A stretch of DNA of 64,000 nucleotides from the NCBI GenBank assembly GCA_015143295.1, contig CM026570.1:10874047-10938046 (forward strand), read 5' to 3'. Every line of letters starts with the position of its first letter. The first letter of the stretch is position 1. The translations under genes were made by a program, and so were the position numbers. A model generated the notes under the pieces. That model was not told where the DNA came from, did no database searches, and was given only the letters and a program-made list of their open reading frames with translations. The DNA comes from Tetracentron sinense (taxonomy: Eukaryota > Streptophyta > Magnoliopsida > Trochodendrales > Trochodendraceae). Positions 1 through 11,562 of this stretch are shown here, one piece after another.

Positions 1-235
1 GTTGGTTGATTGCTTTCTTCCATTTTTCTTCTTTTTCACATATGTGGTTTTCTTAGGAAAAAAAAAAGAGGTTAACCAAAAATGAGAGATGGAGAGATTT
101 CTCCCAACCGTACACTTCGCAAAGAAGAGAGAGTGGGAGTGGGGGACAAAGCATTTAATGCCCCTACCAAACATAGAAAAGCTTGGCCATGCAAGCAAAT
201 GGGCCCCACTTCCTCATAAAAGAGGAAACCCATCA
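1..235 (-). repeat. 3' LTR of copia-1 (partial, cut by window edge)
   Basis: It aligns with the LTR at the right end of the element along its whole visible length, with scattered substitutions and small indels. The minus-strand start TGATG is at 235. Confidence 0.9.
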
Positions 236-250
236 AACTCTCCCTCCGAC
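236..250 (-). other. polypurine tract of copia-1
   Basis: On the minus strand this is purine-rich (core GGAGGGAGAG) and lies immediately before the 3' LTR start. That is the expected position of the plus-strand priming site. Confidence 0.7.
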
Positions 251-429
251 TTATGATGAAGGATCTATCCCACCCAAGTCTGCAATTCCTTTGCAAAACT
301 TGTACTTGTCTTTAGGGAGACTCTTCGTCATCATATCTGAGCCATTCTTATCGGTATGGATCATTTCAAGGTGTAGTAATTTCTTTTTTTAACACATCTC
401 GAATCCAATGATGTCTTACCTTAATGTGT

Positions 430-1894
430 TTAGACTTGGAATGGAAACTTGAATTCTTACTCAAGTGAATAACAGTTTGACTATCACAGTGAACAACATA
501 CCAGCTTTGTTCCAAACTAAGTTCTTCCAAGAACCTCTTCATTTATAACATTTCCTTACAAGCTTTTGTACCTGTGATGTACTCTGCTTCTGTGGTAGAC
601 AAAGCCACACACTTTTGCAATTTGGACTGCTAAGATACAACTCCCTCTACAAAGGTAAACAAATGCCCTAAAGTAGACTTCTTATGATCAAGGTCACCTG
701 CCATGTTTGAATCTGTGAATCCCTTCAACTCAGGCTTAGATATTCCAAAGCACAAGCACACTTTAGAAGTGCCTCTAACATATCAAAGAATCCACTTAAC
801 TGCTTCCCAATGTTCCTTACTTGGATTTGAAAGAAACCTACTTACAACACCAACCACATGTGCAATATCCGACCTTGTGCAAACCATTGCATACATGAAA
901 CTTCCAACAACTGAAGCATATGAAACCTTTTTTTTTTATGTATCTTCTCTTTTCTTCACTTGAAGGACTCTACTTTTTACTTAGCTTGAAATGACTTACA
1001 AGTGGAGTGCTAACTGGTTTAGCATTCTTCATTTGGAATTTCTCAAGTACCTGCTCTATGTACATTTCTTGTGATAGCCACAATTTCTTGGCTTTCCTAT
1101 CACAAAAGATTATCATGCCCAACATTTGCTTTGCCGCTCCTAAGTCTTTCATGTCAAAAGACTTGTTTAGGCTTTTCTTTAACCTGTCAATCATGTCAGC
1201 ATCTTGACCAACGATCAACATAAAACAAGAGAATAATGAAGTCACCATTAAAAAATCTTCTAAAGTAAACACAATGATCCAAGTTTGATCTTTGGTACTC
1301 ATGATCCATCATAAATGAATCGAACTTCTTGTACCACTGTCTTGGTGCTTGTTTAAACCCGTATAAGCTTTTCTTAACTTGCAAATCATGTGTTCTTTAC
1401 CCATGACTTCAAAACCTCGTGGTTGCTCCATGTATAACTCTTCATTCAAATCTCCATGAAGGAATGCGGTCTTGATATCTAGTTGCTCAATTTCTAAATT
1501 TAAGCTTGCCACCAAACCCAAAATAATCCGAATAGATGACATTTTGTCTACAGGAGAAAAAATCTCATCAAAGTCAATTCATTTTTTTATGCCCAAAGCC
1601 TTTCACAACTAATCGTGCCTTGTATCGCCTTTTCTTTCCATTTTCTTCATGTTTTACCTTGAATACCCTTTTGTTTTTCAAAGCATTTCTTCCTCTTGGT
1701 AGCTCAATAAGATTATAAGTATGGTTCTTATGCAATGAGTCAATCTCATTTTGCATAGCTTTCAACCACAAACCCTTGTGCATATCAACTTGAGCTTCTT
1801 GAAAAGTTTCTGGTTCATCTTCATTTGTAACCATCACATACTCATTTTGAAAATATCTACTTGAGAGTATTCTCTTTCTAGTAGATCTTCTCAA
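430..1894 (-). pseudogene. copia-1 reverse transcriptase and RNase H remnants
   Basis: Minus-strand frames give the copia RT blocks in order: KARLVVKGFGHKKMN near 1574-1620, LDIKTAFLHGDLNEELYMEQ near 1430-1500, KSLYGFKQAPRQWYKKFDSF near 1310-1385, and the thumb-side segment MYIEQVLEKFQMKNAKPVST near 1000-1070. RNase H is marked by CVALSTTEAEYI near 580-610. The frame changes several times. The catalytic YVDD box near 1200-1212 is destroyed: an apparent ~8-bp loss leaves YVD followed by a frameshift. A stop codon lies in the RNase H segment where most copies have Trp. The product would be inactive. Confidence 0.9.
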
Positions 1895-2092
1895 TTATTA
1901 TTCAGATAACTCTTCTTCATTAGAGGGTTGCTCCCCCTCTTCAACATCATCTTGTTCATTCCCATTTTCAAGAGACTCTTTTATACAATTTTCATGTTGC
2001 ACTGGTGGAGGAATAAAAGTAGATTCAATCCGCTTATTTACAATCTTTTGAGGCTCTTTTCTCTTCTCAAAATCTTCAATGGTTTGATTTTC

Positions 2093-3601
2093 TCAAAAGA
2101 CCACATCTCTACTTCTATGTAATTTCTTATTTATCGGATCCCACAACCGATAACCAAATTCTGCATTACCGTATCCCAAGAAGACCCACGGTAAAGATTT
2201 GTAGTCTAGCTTGGAATGGAGCTCATTGGGAACAAGCATAAAATCTTTGCATTCAAACGCCTTTAAATTGGAATATGAAATATCTTTTCCACTCCACACC
2301 TTTTCGGGAACTTGTCCTCCAAGTGGAACCAATAGAGAACTATTAATTAGATAACATGCGGTACGCATTGTTTCTCCCCAATAGTTTTTTGGTAACTTTG
2401 TACATGCAAGCATATTTCTCATTCTTTCAACTATAGTCCGGTTCATCCTTGCCGCTACCCCATTTTGTTGAGGTGTACGAGGAATGATTCTTTCATGCCG
2501 AATACCATGCATATCACAATAACTCTTGAACTCCTTTGAAGTGCGCTCTCCCCCATTATCCGTACAAAGACACTTGAGAGTTTTACTACTTTCCCGTTCA
2601 ACCATAGCATGAAACACTTTAAAGATTTCAAACACTTCATCATTGGATTTAATGGTATAAGACCACACTTTTCTAGATGCATCATCTATGAAGGTAATAA
2701 AGTAAGAAATACCACCAAGAGATTTCACACTTATAGGACCATACACATCCGAGGGTACTAAATTTAAAATTTCAGATTTATTTTTGTTGCTACTTTGAAG
2801 AAATGAAACTCTATGTTGTTTACTAGCTAAGTAATGATCACAAGGTTCAATGGATGTACCTTTAATTCCAGGTAGAAGTTGTATTTTTGCCAAAACTTGA
2901 ATGCCTTTTTCGCTCATGTGACCAAGCATTCGATGCCATAAATTTGGTGATGAATCTTCCAAGGTGGTGTTCACTTCGCCCTTGAACAAATGAGCCTTCA
3001 TTTTGTAAAGAATAGTTTTCTTCTCACCCCTTGCCACGATGAGAGAACCCTTAGACAACTTCCATCTTCCTATCCCAAAATGATTTTCATACTCTTCATC
3101 ATCCAACTTTCCACATGAAATTGAATTCAATCGAAGGTCCGGTATATGTCTCACATCCTTCAAAACAAGCTTGTGACCAGCATGAGTTTCAATGTGAACA
3201 TTACCAATGCCAAAAATCTTTGAAGCACCACTATTTCCCCATTTGACCATACCAAATTCACCGGGATTGTATGAAGAAAAGAACTTTTCATTCGGTGTTG
3301 CATGATAAGAAGCACCCGTGTCAACAACCCATTCGAAATCATCATATATGACACCAAAATAATCTTCATCATATGTGGTGAGCACTTCATCATTGTCATT
3401 TGTTGTAACCCATATAAGTCCCTTCTCTTTATCATTGCCTTTGCCCTCTTTCATGTCTCTTTTGAATTTATGACACTCTTTCTTCATATGCTCATTCTTG
3501 TGACAATAATAGCATTCAACATTGGTTCTTTGATTTGGATCTTCATTTAGATTTACCTTGTAAGTGATCACCCTGATTCTTGGATCTTCCTCTTTCTTCA
3601 C
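2093..3601 (-). pseudogene. copia-1 gag zinc knuckle, protease and integrase
   Basis: One open frame of about 500 codons. In order it shows a CCHC zinc knuckle (CYYCHKNEHMKKEC, near 3500), the aspartic protease motif WVVDTGASYHAT (near 3310), the pre-integrase motif LWHRMLGHMSEKG (near 2910), and an integrase core with SDVYGP (near 2740), CTDNGGER (near 2560) and PQQNGVAARMNRT (near 2450). In functional copia integrases the last motif normally carries the catalytic Glu (VAER); here it is Ala. One Cys of the HHCC zinc-binding region is Tyr (PCDHYLASKQH). The frame has no ATG at its left limit and simply continues a truncated gag, so I treat it as a degraded polyprotein. It is followed by the broken RT region at lower coordinates. 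Confidence 0.92.
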
Positions 3602-3782
3602 TAGCCAAAACTTGTTGATGAGAAGAACCCGATGTTTGCCTTCTAACCTTTTTATTCAACACACAAAATTTTTAACGTGGAAAATCCTCCAAGATGAAGG
3701 GAAAAACCACGGGACACTAGTCCAAGAAAAACTTCCACTATGTGAATAATGAGATTACAAAATCACTCAAGAGTACACACTA

Positions 3783-3795
3783 CTCTTGGATACCA
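3783..3795 (-). other. primer-binding site of copia-1
   Basis: The minus strand reads TGGTATCCAAGAG just inside the 5' LTR. This resembles the TGGTATCAGAGC site complementary to initiator tRNA-Met used by many copia elements, with a few changes. Confidence 0.6.
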
Positions 3796-4135
3796 ACTCA
3801 CCAAAAAATGGTGGAAATCCAAAATACTAAAAAATGTATTTCCCTTACCTCAATTGGAATGGTAGATGACACAATCTTGATCTTTACATAAAGTGACTTC
3901 AAAAGTTGGGTGGATACTTTCTTCCCTTTTTCTTCATCTTCACATATGTGGTTTTCTTAGGGAAAAAAAGAGCTTAACTAAAAATTGGAGATAGAGAAAT
4001 TACTCCCAACCGTACACCCCAAAAGAAGACAGAGTGGGAGTGGAGACAAGGCATTTAATGCCCCCACCAACCATAGAAAAGTTTGGCCATGCAAGCAAGT
4101 GGGCCCCACTTCCTCATAAAAGAGGAAACCCATCA
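3796..4135 (-). repeat. 5' LTR of copia-1
   Basis: Outer edge 4135 is fixed by the match to the 3' LTR edge at 235. The inner edge is approximate (3796-3809), because no clean CA end is visible next to the primer-binding site. Confidence 0.8.
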
Positions 4136-4679
4136 CGTGATTAAGATTCACCCACTTCTAGGTTCATCCACCCATCCTTAGTTTTTAGAAAAAAAATATT
4201 AATTCTTTTTTTGTAGCCTGGGAGAGGGGGAGAGTCAGGGGTTCTAGCTCCCCCAAAACTTCTGAGGTAAACTCGAAAGTTGAGTCAGTAAACTAGGCAC
4301 CAAACACAGAAAAAAAACACCAATATATCATACGGAAATAGAGTTTTGCTACAAACAGTAACTGTAGTTTCTTGAGAGAAACTAAAAATTCTTGCAAGAC
4401 TGTGATATTCCTCTGTCAAAACCATAACTATCATAACTTTTTTTTTTCTTTGGACGAGATATTTATCGTTTAACAACTTAATTTTATGTTAATGAATAAA
4501 ATATTGCTTGACCGTCTGATAATAAATCCCCATAACGAACCATTCCTTCTTCCCTTTCCTCCTCAGGTCGGGATTGTTTCACAGATCATCCCTCATTACA
4601 TAATGGACTGATGGTTTTTATTAATTTATTTTTACCCTTTTTTAATGTATTACTCTCCAGATACTTTAACATCCTATAG
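4136..4679. other. non-coding flank with a foldback-family fragment
   Basis: 4138-4210 matches one arm of the recurring foldback repeat (words ttaagattcaccca and ccttagtttttagaaaaa). The rest is AT-rich with no coding signal I can support. Confidence 0.5.
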
Positions 4680-4846
4680 CCCTTTGAAATTTCTATGATT
4701 CAATACCTTAGTGAATGGCCAATTGACACTGCAGTTGATCTTCTGAGCTTACTGTTAGTAGATGCACAAGCAGCCACTGTTTGTGCTCTTTATAACCTTG
4801 CGGACGTCAATATGGACTGCAGGCTGAAGCTCGCTAGCGAGCGATG
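4680..4846 (+). pseudogene. orphan exon-like stretch, unrecognised
   Basis: A 167-bp open stretch preceded by a pyrimidine-containing tract and AG (ctatag) and ending GATG|GTGAG, a good splice donor. Its translation includes MIQYLSEWPIDTAVDLLSLL and then CALYNLADVNMDCRLKLASE, which has balanced, protein-like composition unlike the AT-rich surroundings. I do not recognise the family. No flanking exons are obvious within 3 kb, so it may be a relic or a captured exon. Confidence 0.35.
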
Positions 4847-5237
4847 GTGAGATTTTCATCTTGATATTGCAAACCTAAATAATATACTAAACCTATCTAG
4901 TGATTTGGCTCTTGTTTAATGCTTGAGAGAGGTATTCAGCTAACAATTATATCTTTGTTTTAACTGGAAGTATTAGCCAACTTATGTTTCTAGTTACCAT
5001 GCATTTACTCAGCAGAGAAAATCATCCTTCCCATTTGATTAACTGTAATTTATGTTTCGTGACTACATTTGTCATTATCTTACTCTACATTCTCTATATA
5101 TTGAATTGTTTATCTGATTCCTCATGTTTTATTGTTTATCTGATTCCTCATGTTTTTGGTGGGTTGCTACTATTTTAGATTGCAATTAGAAATCATTGGC
5201 CGATGGGGGTGGTTATAAATGCTATTCTTAATTCATC

Positions 5238-5503
5238 TAGGGTGTGTTCGTTTGGCAAGAAAGTGAGGGAAAGGAAAAGAAAAGTGCGTTTTCTTGCACT
5301 TTTCTTGCGTTCGGTTTGCAAGAAACATATTTTCATTTTCTTGCACTTTCTTGTACTTTCTCAATTGTGACATATTTTCTCCCAAAAACTTCATCTATTT
5401 TTTGACGGTTATTTTACGAGAAAATTTAAGTTTCTTTTATTTTTCTTTTCTTTTCTTTTCTTTCCTTTCACCCATTTTCTCGCCAACCGAACTCATCCCT
5501 AGG
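5238..5503. mobile_element. MITE, 'gggtgtgttcg' family
   Basis: The ends are inverted copies: ctagggtgtgttcgtttggc on the left, and gccaaccgaactcatcccta on the right. Pyrimidine- and purine-rich arms containing repeated cttttct runs fold back on each other. The same family recurs at 8412, 8813, 25498 and 32425. The terminal TAGGG suggests a hAT affiliation. No clean TSD was seen. Confidence 0.6.
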
Positions 5504-7660
5504 AAACCAAATCCTCTACAGTGATAACCAGATCTGGCAAAACTTCATCTAGATATCATTTTTGTCTATTTATTGCTTGACAACAATTCAGTGTTATATG
5601 TTGACCATTTATTTGGCTGACATGGTGTGTGTGTGTTCCAGCTACTAATCATGAATAGATCTTCAAACGTTTTAAGCTGTATAAACTTAGTTATTAGAGT
5701 TTTGGGTTGGTCAGGCAAGTGTATACTATATCATTGACCAAGTGTATACTATATCATGAGAAGCATGCTAAAAATTGAATGCAAAGTTTCTATCAGCAAA
5801 CAACTGACTATTAGTGAGTCAAACTTCAAATTCTGGTTTTAAAAAATGGAAAATTTTATGAGTTCTATCTGTATAAAATTTTTTATATGTGAGATGAACA
5901 ACTCTTGAAATACATTTTTATTATTACTAAATTAGCACTTTCTTGTTGTCATTAGAGTACTAGAAAAGAAAAATTTAGGTTTCTAATATAATTTTTAGTT
6001 GTGCTTTGTCTAATTTTGTTTTCTTTTCCATGTATTTACTTATTTTCTCGGCAACCAAACATAGGGTTAAGCTTGTAACCATTCAGGATTCTTTGCAACC
6101 AAGAATAGAGACTGAAGTTAATTTAAGAACCTAACAGATTGGATTAGCTGTGCCAGAAATAAATTCAAAACCCAACGTAATGAATATATGATTGAAACAC
6201 GGGAATATGATTAAAAAAAAATACAAGAATATGATTGAATGAACAATTCTTTTTCTGGATCAGTGCCTGTAATTTTATCGGCATTTAAAAGCTGGGGACT
6301 ATCAATGACCATCCAATGAGATTTTCTGTGGTGTGTTAATTCACCTGATTCTCTCTGAAGGTCGAAAGAGTGCAATTTCTTTGGATGCCAGTGATCATTT
6401 TAATCTCTAGGTGTGATGATCTAACATATACTGTTATAGATTCGACACTATCAGGTAGACCTCAATAGAACCTGTCAAATTCTTTAAACTTTGACTGGAA
6501 AACAATAAACCTTTTGACATATAAATTTAACGACACTTGTGATTTTCTAGCCAATGTTCAGTCTAAACTCTTATTAGTTGTTTTCACTTTAAATGTAATC
6601 TACACTGTAATTCAAGATTTGGAATTTAAAACCCTTTTCCCCAATAGAAATAGAAGTGCCAACAGACATATAGGTTAAAGAGATACATAGTAAAGTGAAT
6701 TCGTCTCTATCAGAAGATTGGCGACACAACTCAATTGGGAGGCAAGATCATTTAACCCGCCTGTCATCTTCATCATAGTAACAAACTTAGGGTTCAGGAA
6801 TAATTCGGCAAGGGTCAAGTTTGAAAAAACTGGAAAAAATTCGAGATCAATTCGGAGAAAATTTAATAATAATAAAAAAAAGATATCTAACAATTTGATT
6901 AGATAACATACAAAATATGAAGTTTACCTTTTCAACTGAACGAATTATTGTGAAATGCGTGGGTAATTTGAGAATAATTTGTGAAATTCGGGGATAATTC
7001 ACAAAATTCGCGAATAATTTGGCACACCTAAAATTCAGAGAATTATGTTATTATGCTATTCTTAGAATACTTTGGATTCATGAGATGTCTCCAGGAATCA
7101 TGTCTCTGTATCAAATAGATGAGTAAAGTAGATGCTTGAAAACCCCCGGTTAATGGAGATATAGAGTAGTCTCTGCCCAATAACAATTGATTGCCCAAAC
7201 TTCTTACATCAGTCCCCCCACTGGATGATCTCTTGCATACGTCTTGAATACCTAGTAAAAGACTAACATGCTTATGCGGTATGAAATCATCCTCATTGGG
7301 CTCAGCTTAGTAAAAGCTGCATGAATTGTTATCCATCAAACCCTTTTGCTTCATATTTGAGCTAACTCCCTTGCTTGATTTAGAGTTCTTTTTTGCCTTT
7401 TTGTGAGTACGTAAAAGCTTTTGAGATTGAATCCCTTAAATCCCATTGTGGGATTGAGATTGTATATATATTAATAAAAATGAGCTGTTACAAACCTTTA
7501 CAAGGAAACATTACAAAGAGTCCATACAATATAGGAAATCTTGTGAGCTGTGGAATCCAAGAGAAAACGGAAACAGTGTTTTGCCTAATGAGGAAACACT
7601 ATCCTTGAGTGATACACATGATCCTTGAGTGATATACTAGCAATCTTTGACAGTTGAGGT
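5504..7660. other. no gene recognised
   Basis: AT-rich intergenic sequence. 6780-7030 contains loosely repeated aattcgg/gaataattt words that look like an eroded MITE. Short open frames here have no protein-like features. Confidence 0.5.
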
Positions 7661-7664
7661 GGAG

Positions 7665-7850
7665 ATAGTGTTAACAGTACGCTGGGATTGACCCCGTGAT
7701 CTCATGGTTGTAGTTTAGAATGATAACCTAGTGAGCTATGTGTTCGAGCCTTGTGGCGTTCTACAGGGGTGATGTTTCAGGTTTGAATCTTGTGGGTCTC
7801 CAAATCAACATCCTCTTCGATCCTCTCTTTTAAAAAATTGTTACTCTTGC
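7665..7850 (+). repeat. tRNA-derived SINE-like repeat (degenerate)
   Basis: Contains a tggttgtagttta segment resembling a pol III A box and, about 35 bp on, gtgttcgagcc resembling a B box. No poly(A) tail is clear, so this is a weak call. Confidence 0.35.
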
Positions 7851-7989
7851 CAGATCGACATGGATTTTGTTAGCTTTTCTGGGTGATGTTTCTAAACACT
7901 ATTTTCTCGAAGCCATTTTCGCAATGACTTTATTCAGACGAAGATTGTTGCGGGTTTTAAGTTTTAACCCTTCATGGGGACATTCAGAT

Positions 7990-8099
7990 TTTAGTGTATA
8001 AAGGGATTCCAGGTATTGAAAATGCAGCTATAAAGCTTCCCCATGGTCCTCAACTGATTCCAATGGGGACTGAATTGCCTCACAAGAGACCGAAGTGAA
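7990..8099 (+). pseudogene. orphan 3' exon-like stretch, unrecognised
   Basis: Preceded by gacattcag (acceptor-like), then an open frame translating to VYKGIPGIENAAIKLPHGPQ and continuing LIPMGTELPHKRPK to a TGA stop. Composition is protein-like and unlike its surroundings. The family is not recognised. It may belong with the exon-like stretch at 4680-4846, but nothing in the sequence proves that. Confidence 0.3.
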
Positions 8100-8411
8100 G
8101 ATTAAGGCATTTTAATCATGCATAACATATTTTGTTTTCAATTTTGGTTGAAAACTGTCATATATGCTTTTTTTTAGTGTTAGCTTAATAGGATCACTAT
8201 ATATGAATGAATGACGAAGACTTCCTAGAGCCTGTCAACATGGATCAAATGGAGAAGTACTATGCTTAGAGTAGGATTAAATTACTTGTTATTCTAGTTG
8301 ATCGAGCTAGGATTGGGCTTGGGATTCTAAACAAGTCGTCAGTTATGGGCTTATTTGGGATAACATTTGTACTTATATTCTTGATGCAGTGGAACTTGGA
8401 TTGTTTTCACT

Positions 8412-8810
8412 TAGGGTGTGTTCGGTTGGAGGGTAAGATGTTGAGAGAAAGTAAAGTAAAAAAAAAATGTAGTTTTTTGTATGTTTGGTTTGAGAGAAAA
8501 GTGTTCAGGAGAAAGTATAATTTCTTTCAAAATTATCCCTTACACAAAATTTTTAAAACGTGTAAATGAACATTACAGAGAGGGGTAGAGTTGGCAAACA
8601 AAATCTTCCATTTTCTATTCTCTTACTATTCCACCAAATTGCTGGAATCTACAATGGGGGAAAGTAGAAGAAAGTTTAACACAGTAGAGAATCACTTTTC
8701 CCTAGAAAGTGTGGGTTTCTTGTATTCCGAACAGGGAGATCAATTTGTGGGGTTTCTCTTATTTTTTTTCACTTCCCCTCACTTTCACCCCAAACGAATG
8801 CACCTTTAGG
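8412..8810. mobile_element. MITE, 'gggtgtgttcg' family
   Basis: Left end ttagggtgtgttcggttgg and right end ccaaacgaatgcaccttta are imperfect inverted repeats. The interior is rich in agaaagt/actttc words. It abuts the next family member. Confidence 0.55.
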
Positions 8811-8812
8811 GT

Positions 8813-9050
8813 GTTCGTTTGGCAAGAAAGTGAGGGAAAGTAAAAGAAAAGTGAGTGGTAAATGAAAAGTGAGTTTTCTTGTACTTTTCTTACATTAGGT
8901 GAGCAAGAAACACCATATCATTTTCTTGCATTTTCTCAAAAGTAACAAATTTTCTTCTAAAAACTTAATTCATCTTTTGATGGCTGTTTTGAAAGAAAAT
9001 TTAAGTTTCTTTTCTTTCACTCACTTTCTTGCCAAATGAACACACCCTTA
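8813..9050. mobile_element. MITE, 'gggtgtgttcg' family
   Basis: Left end agggtgttcgtttggcaag and right end cttgccaaatgaacacaccc are near-perfect inverted repeats, about 238 bp overall. Very similar to the copy at 5238. Confidence 0.65.
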
Positions 9051-9379
9051 CAATCATGTGAATGTTGTTTTCTCTCCGTTTATTTTCCTTTTCTTTTGCT
9101 GTAGTCATCAACCCCAAAAGTGCACTTCAATGTTTGGAATTATGGAATTGTAATTGACCCAAATAATTGAATCCATAAATTAAAAACCATTGAATTGAAT
9201 TCCACGAAGTTAAGAACTTGGATGCCCGAACGAATTCATGAGATTGCATTACATAATTTATATTTACACTGTGGATGAATAAAAAAATAATGTGAAAAAT
9301 GTGTTTTAACTACTATTTTTTTTGACTACCATGTTTTGGACATGCATTAACTAATACAAATCTAGAAGTCCTCTGGGAT

Positions 9380-9552
9380 GATGGGTAGTAATGCTTGTCC
9401 CATTGGTAGTTAGTGCATGTCACCACTCGTTTGAGCTAGGATCAAGTCTTGAGACGGTGTGAAATATCCACCTGTTTCCTAACCTAAAACAGATACTAAC
9501 CTTGTTAATCGGGGTTGCGGACTAACTGCATATCATTAAACAAAAAAAAAAG
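9380..9552 (+). repeat. SINE-like repeat with A-rich tail
   Basis: Begins near atgggtagtaatgcttgtcc, ends ggggttgcggactaactgca followed by an A-run at 9541-9551. A 3' partial copy follows at 9553-9615. Related copies are at 9795-9925, 11265-11330 and 63505-63653, all sharing the (t)taaccggggttgc..ctaac end. Confidence 0.55.
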
Positions 9553-9794
9553 TCCCTAAAACAGATTCCAACCTTGTTAACCGGGGTTTCGGCCTAACTG
9601 TATATCGTTAAAAAAAATTAAAAACGTCTTGTGTGATCATAAAATAAATATGTCGCAAGCACATATATAAAATTTATGCATAGCAATACATCTACTAATC
9701 AAAATATCAATACTATGTGTTGTGCTAAAATAATCATGCCCTGTATCCAACTTTTTGTCCAAATACATTCATATCGGCATTGCTACCATGTCTC

Positions 9795-9925
9795 TTGGCT
9801 TTAGTCCATTGGTAGGTAGTATCGAATTTGAGTTCAGAGGGGTGTAACATTGAGACCCACCATTAATTCTGACCTAACTCACTAACTTGTTAACTGGGAT
9901 TGCAGAACGAAGTAACAAAAAGGAA
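9795..9925 (+). repeat. SINE-like repeat, same family
   Basis: Shares tccattggtaggtagt and the terminal cttgttaactgggattgca with the other copies, followed by an A-rich stretch. Confidence 0.5.
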
Positions 9926-9935
9926 GACAGAAAGA

Positions 9936-10430
9936 AAAGACACTGCTACAATAGTACAACTACCATTAAAAATGTGTCTAAAAACATATAAAATTTGATA
10001 ACATCTTCTAAAATATAAATTGTGAGATGACTTGAGTTTGGGTCAAAAAAAAAAAAACATTGCTACCATAGTACAACTACCATTAAACATGTCTCCAAAA
10101 GCTTATACGATTCGATCACGTCTTCAAAAAAAATCGTGAGAGGACTCGAGTTCGCATCTAGGGATGTGGTGTTGAGACCCAGCTTTACTAGGGATGGCAA
10201 TGGGTCGGGTTAATCGAGTAATTTGATAACGTCTTCTAAAATATAAATTGTGAGATGAATTGAGTTTGGGTAAAAAAAAAAGACATTGCTACCATAGTAC
10301 AACTACCATTAAACATGTCTCCAAAAGCATATAAAATTCGATCACGTCTTCTAAAAACAAATCGTGAGAGGACTCGAGTTCGCATCTAGGGATGTGGTGT
10401 TGAGACCCACCATTAATGGTAACTAGGGAT
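9936..10430 (+). repeat. tandem array, ~113-bp sub-unit in a 225-bp dimer
   Basis: The segment acattgctaccatagtacaa starts at 10058 and again at 10283 (period 225). A more diverged half-unit begins near 9940. Each unit carries aactaccattaaa, a (gat)cacgtcttct(aaa) word and a gagttcgcatctagggatg tail. A further fragment is at 11330-11395, split from its continuation at 12535 by two DNA transposons. Confidence 0.75.
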
Positions 10431-11264
10431 GACAATGGGTCGGGTTAATTGAGTATTCCACCCCATTCTTATTGGAACGGGTTGGAGAGCTATTAAACGG
10501 GGTATGGGCGGGTTTGAGAGTGGAGGGTTAAACCTAACTTGGGATCGGGCCGGTAATAGATTTAAGTCGCTCTGTTTCTGTTTATAATGTAAAATTACTA
10601 TTTTACCTTTAAATCATACCAATATGTTACTTATAATGTGAAATATCGTCCCACCCCGATTAGTGCTTAATTAATGGGATGGGGCAGGATCAGTGTTACC
10701 TAGCTCACTACCTATTAGAATGAACCACGAATCAGTTGTGAACCATTTCATGGTTCGGTACGTGGAAATGAGCGAATATTGTACCTGAACCCAATAGCTT
10801 TAGTTTGGTGAACTTTTGTTTTGGTTTGACGAATTTGTTCTTTTAAGTTCAATAAACCTATATTTTGAGTTCGACGAATTTGGTTTCTAGGTTCGCCAAC
10901 CAGTCATTAAACATATTTTCAATGCCTTTTTTTATAACTAAAATAAGTATGTATAATATATATATTTATATGATAAAATATATATTTACTAATATGATAT
11001 AAGCGGACAAAACTAAAGAACCTAAGTGATCCAAGAAACGGATTATCTCATCCTACCCGTAGCATACAAGGTTCACTCTAGAGTGGCAAATCGTGAATTT
11101 CAAACCCGAATTCGAATTGAGAACTGACGAACCAGGTATTAAGAAGGGTTTTGAGATACAGGGATGGGGTCACCCGCCCCAACCCAGGTTTGGAATGGGT
11201 AGTAGGTGTTTTCTTCGAGGTAGGGTTGGGAACACACTGGCCCAAACCCACCCTTTTTCCATTC
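10431..11264. other. degenerate hAT-like sequence, no gene
   Basis: 10430-10690 begins ctagggatgacaatgggtcg and has inverted GC-rich words (ggtcggg / ccaccccg), typical of small hAT foldback elements. The rest is AT-rich and without coding signal. Confidence 0.4.
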
Positions 11265-11396
11265 CTAGACTTCTAACCTAACTCACTAACTTACTAACTG
11301 GGGTGGTGGCCTAACCGAATAACAAAGAAAATAAACTGCTATCATAGTACAACTACCATTAAATATGTGTCCCAAAACATATAACATTGGAAAATT

Positions 11397-11554
11397 GTTA
11401 ATGTACCTGGGATCTCCATTACCAAACTTAAGACTGGTCCTTATTGGTTCATGTCCTACTTTGAAATTCTCATCGCAATTGATGAGTATTTAAGAGTGGA
11501 GGCGTGGACCAATGAGGACCAACCTTAGGTTTGCAAATGGAGATTCTAGGTACG
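11397..11554. mobile_element. foldback MITE
   Basis: Imperfect terminal inverted repeats: aatgtacctgggatctccat on the left pairs with atggagattctaggtacgcc on the right, continuing inward through aaacttaagactggtcct / accaaccttaggttt. It separates two parts of the tandem repeat family. Confidence 0.65.
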
Positions 11555-11562
11555 CCTATCAC

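Larger units (their letters stand above)
1..4135 (-). mobile_element. Ty1/copia LTR retrotransposon, internally deleted (copia-1)
   Basis: The element reads on the minus strand. The sequence at 1-235 is repeated near 3796-4135, and both copies end on the + strand in the same 'aggaaacccatca', so minus-strand LTRs begin TGATGGG. Between them lie remnants of the gag zinc knuckle, protease, integrase, reverse transcriptase and RNase H in copia order. The left (3') LTR is cut by the window start, so the TSD cannot be checked. Most of gag is missing, because the coding region starts only a few codons before the zinc knuckle and the 5' leader follows directly. The reading frames carry frameshifts, stops and lost catalytic residues, so the copy is dead. 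Confidence 0.93.

Noticed and set aside
9936..10430. CRISPR-like regular repeats
   Set aside because: Units are ~113/225 bp direct tandem repeats without unique spacers, in a plant nuclear genome.
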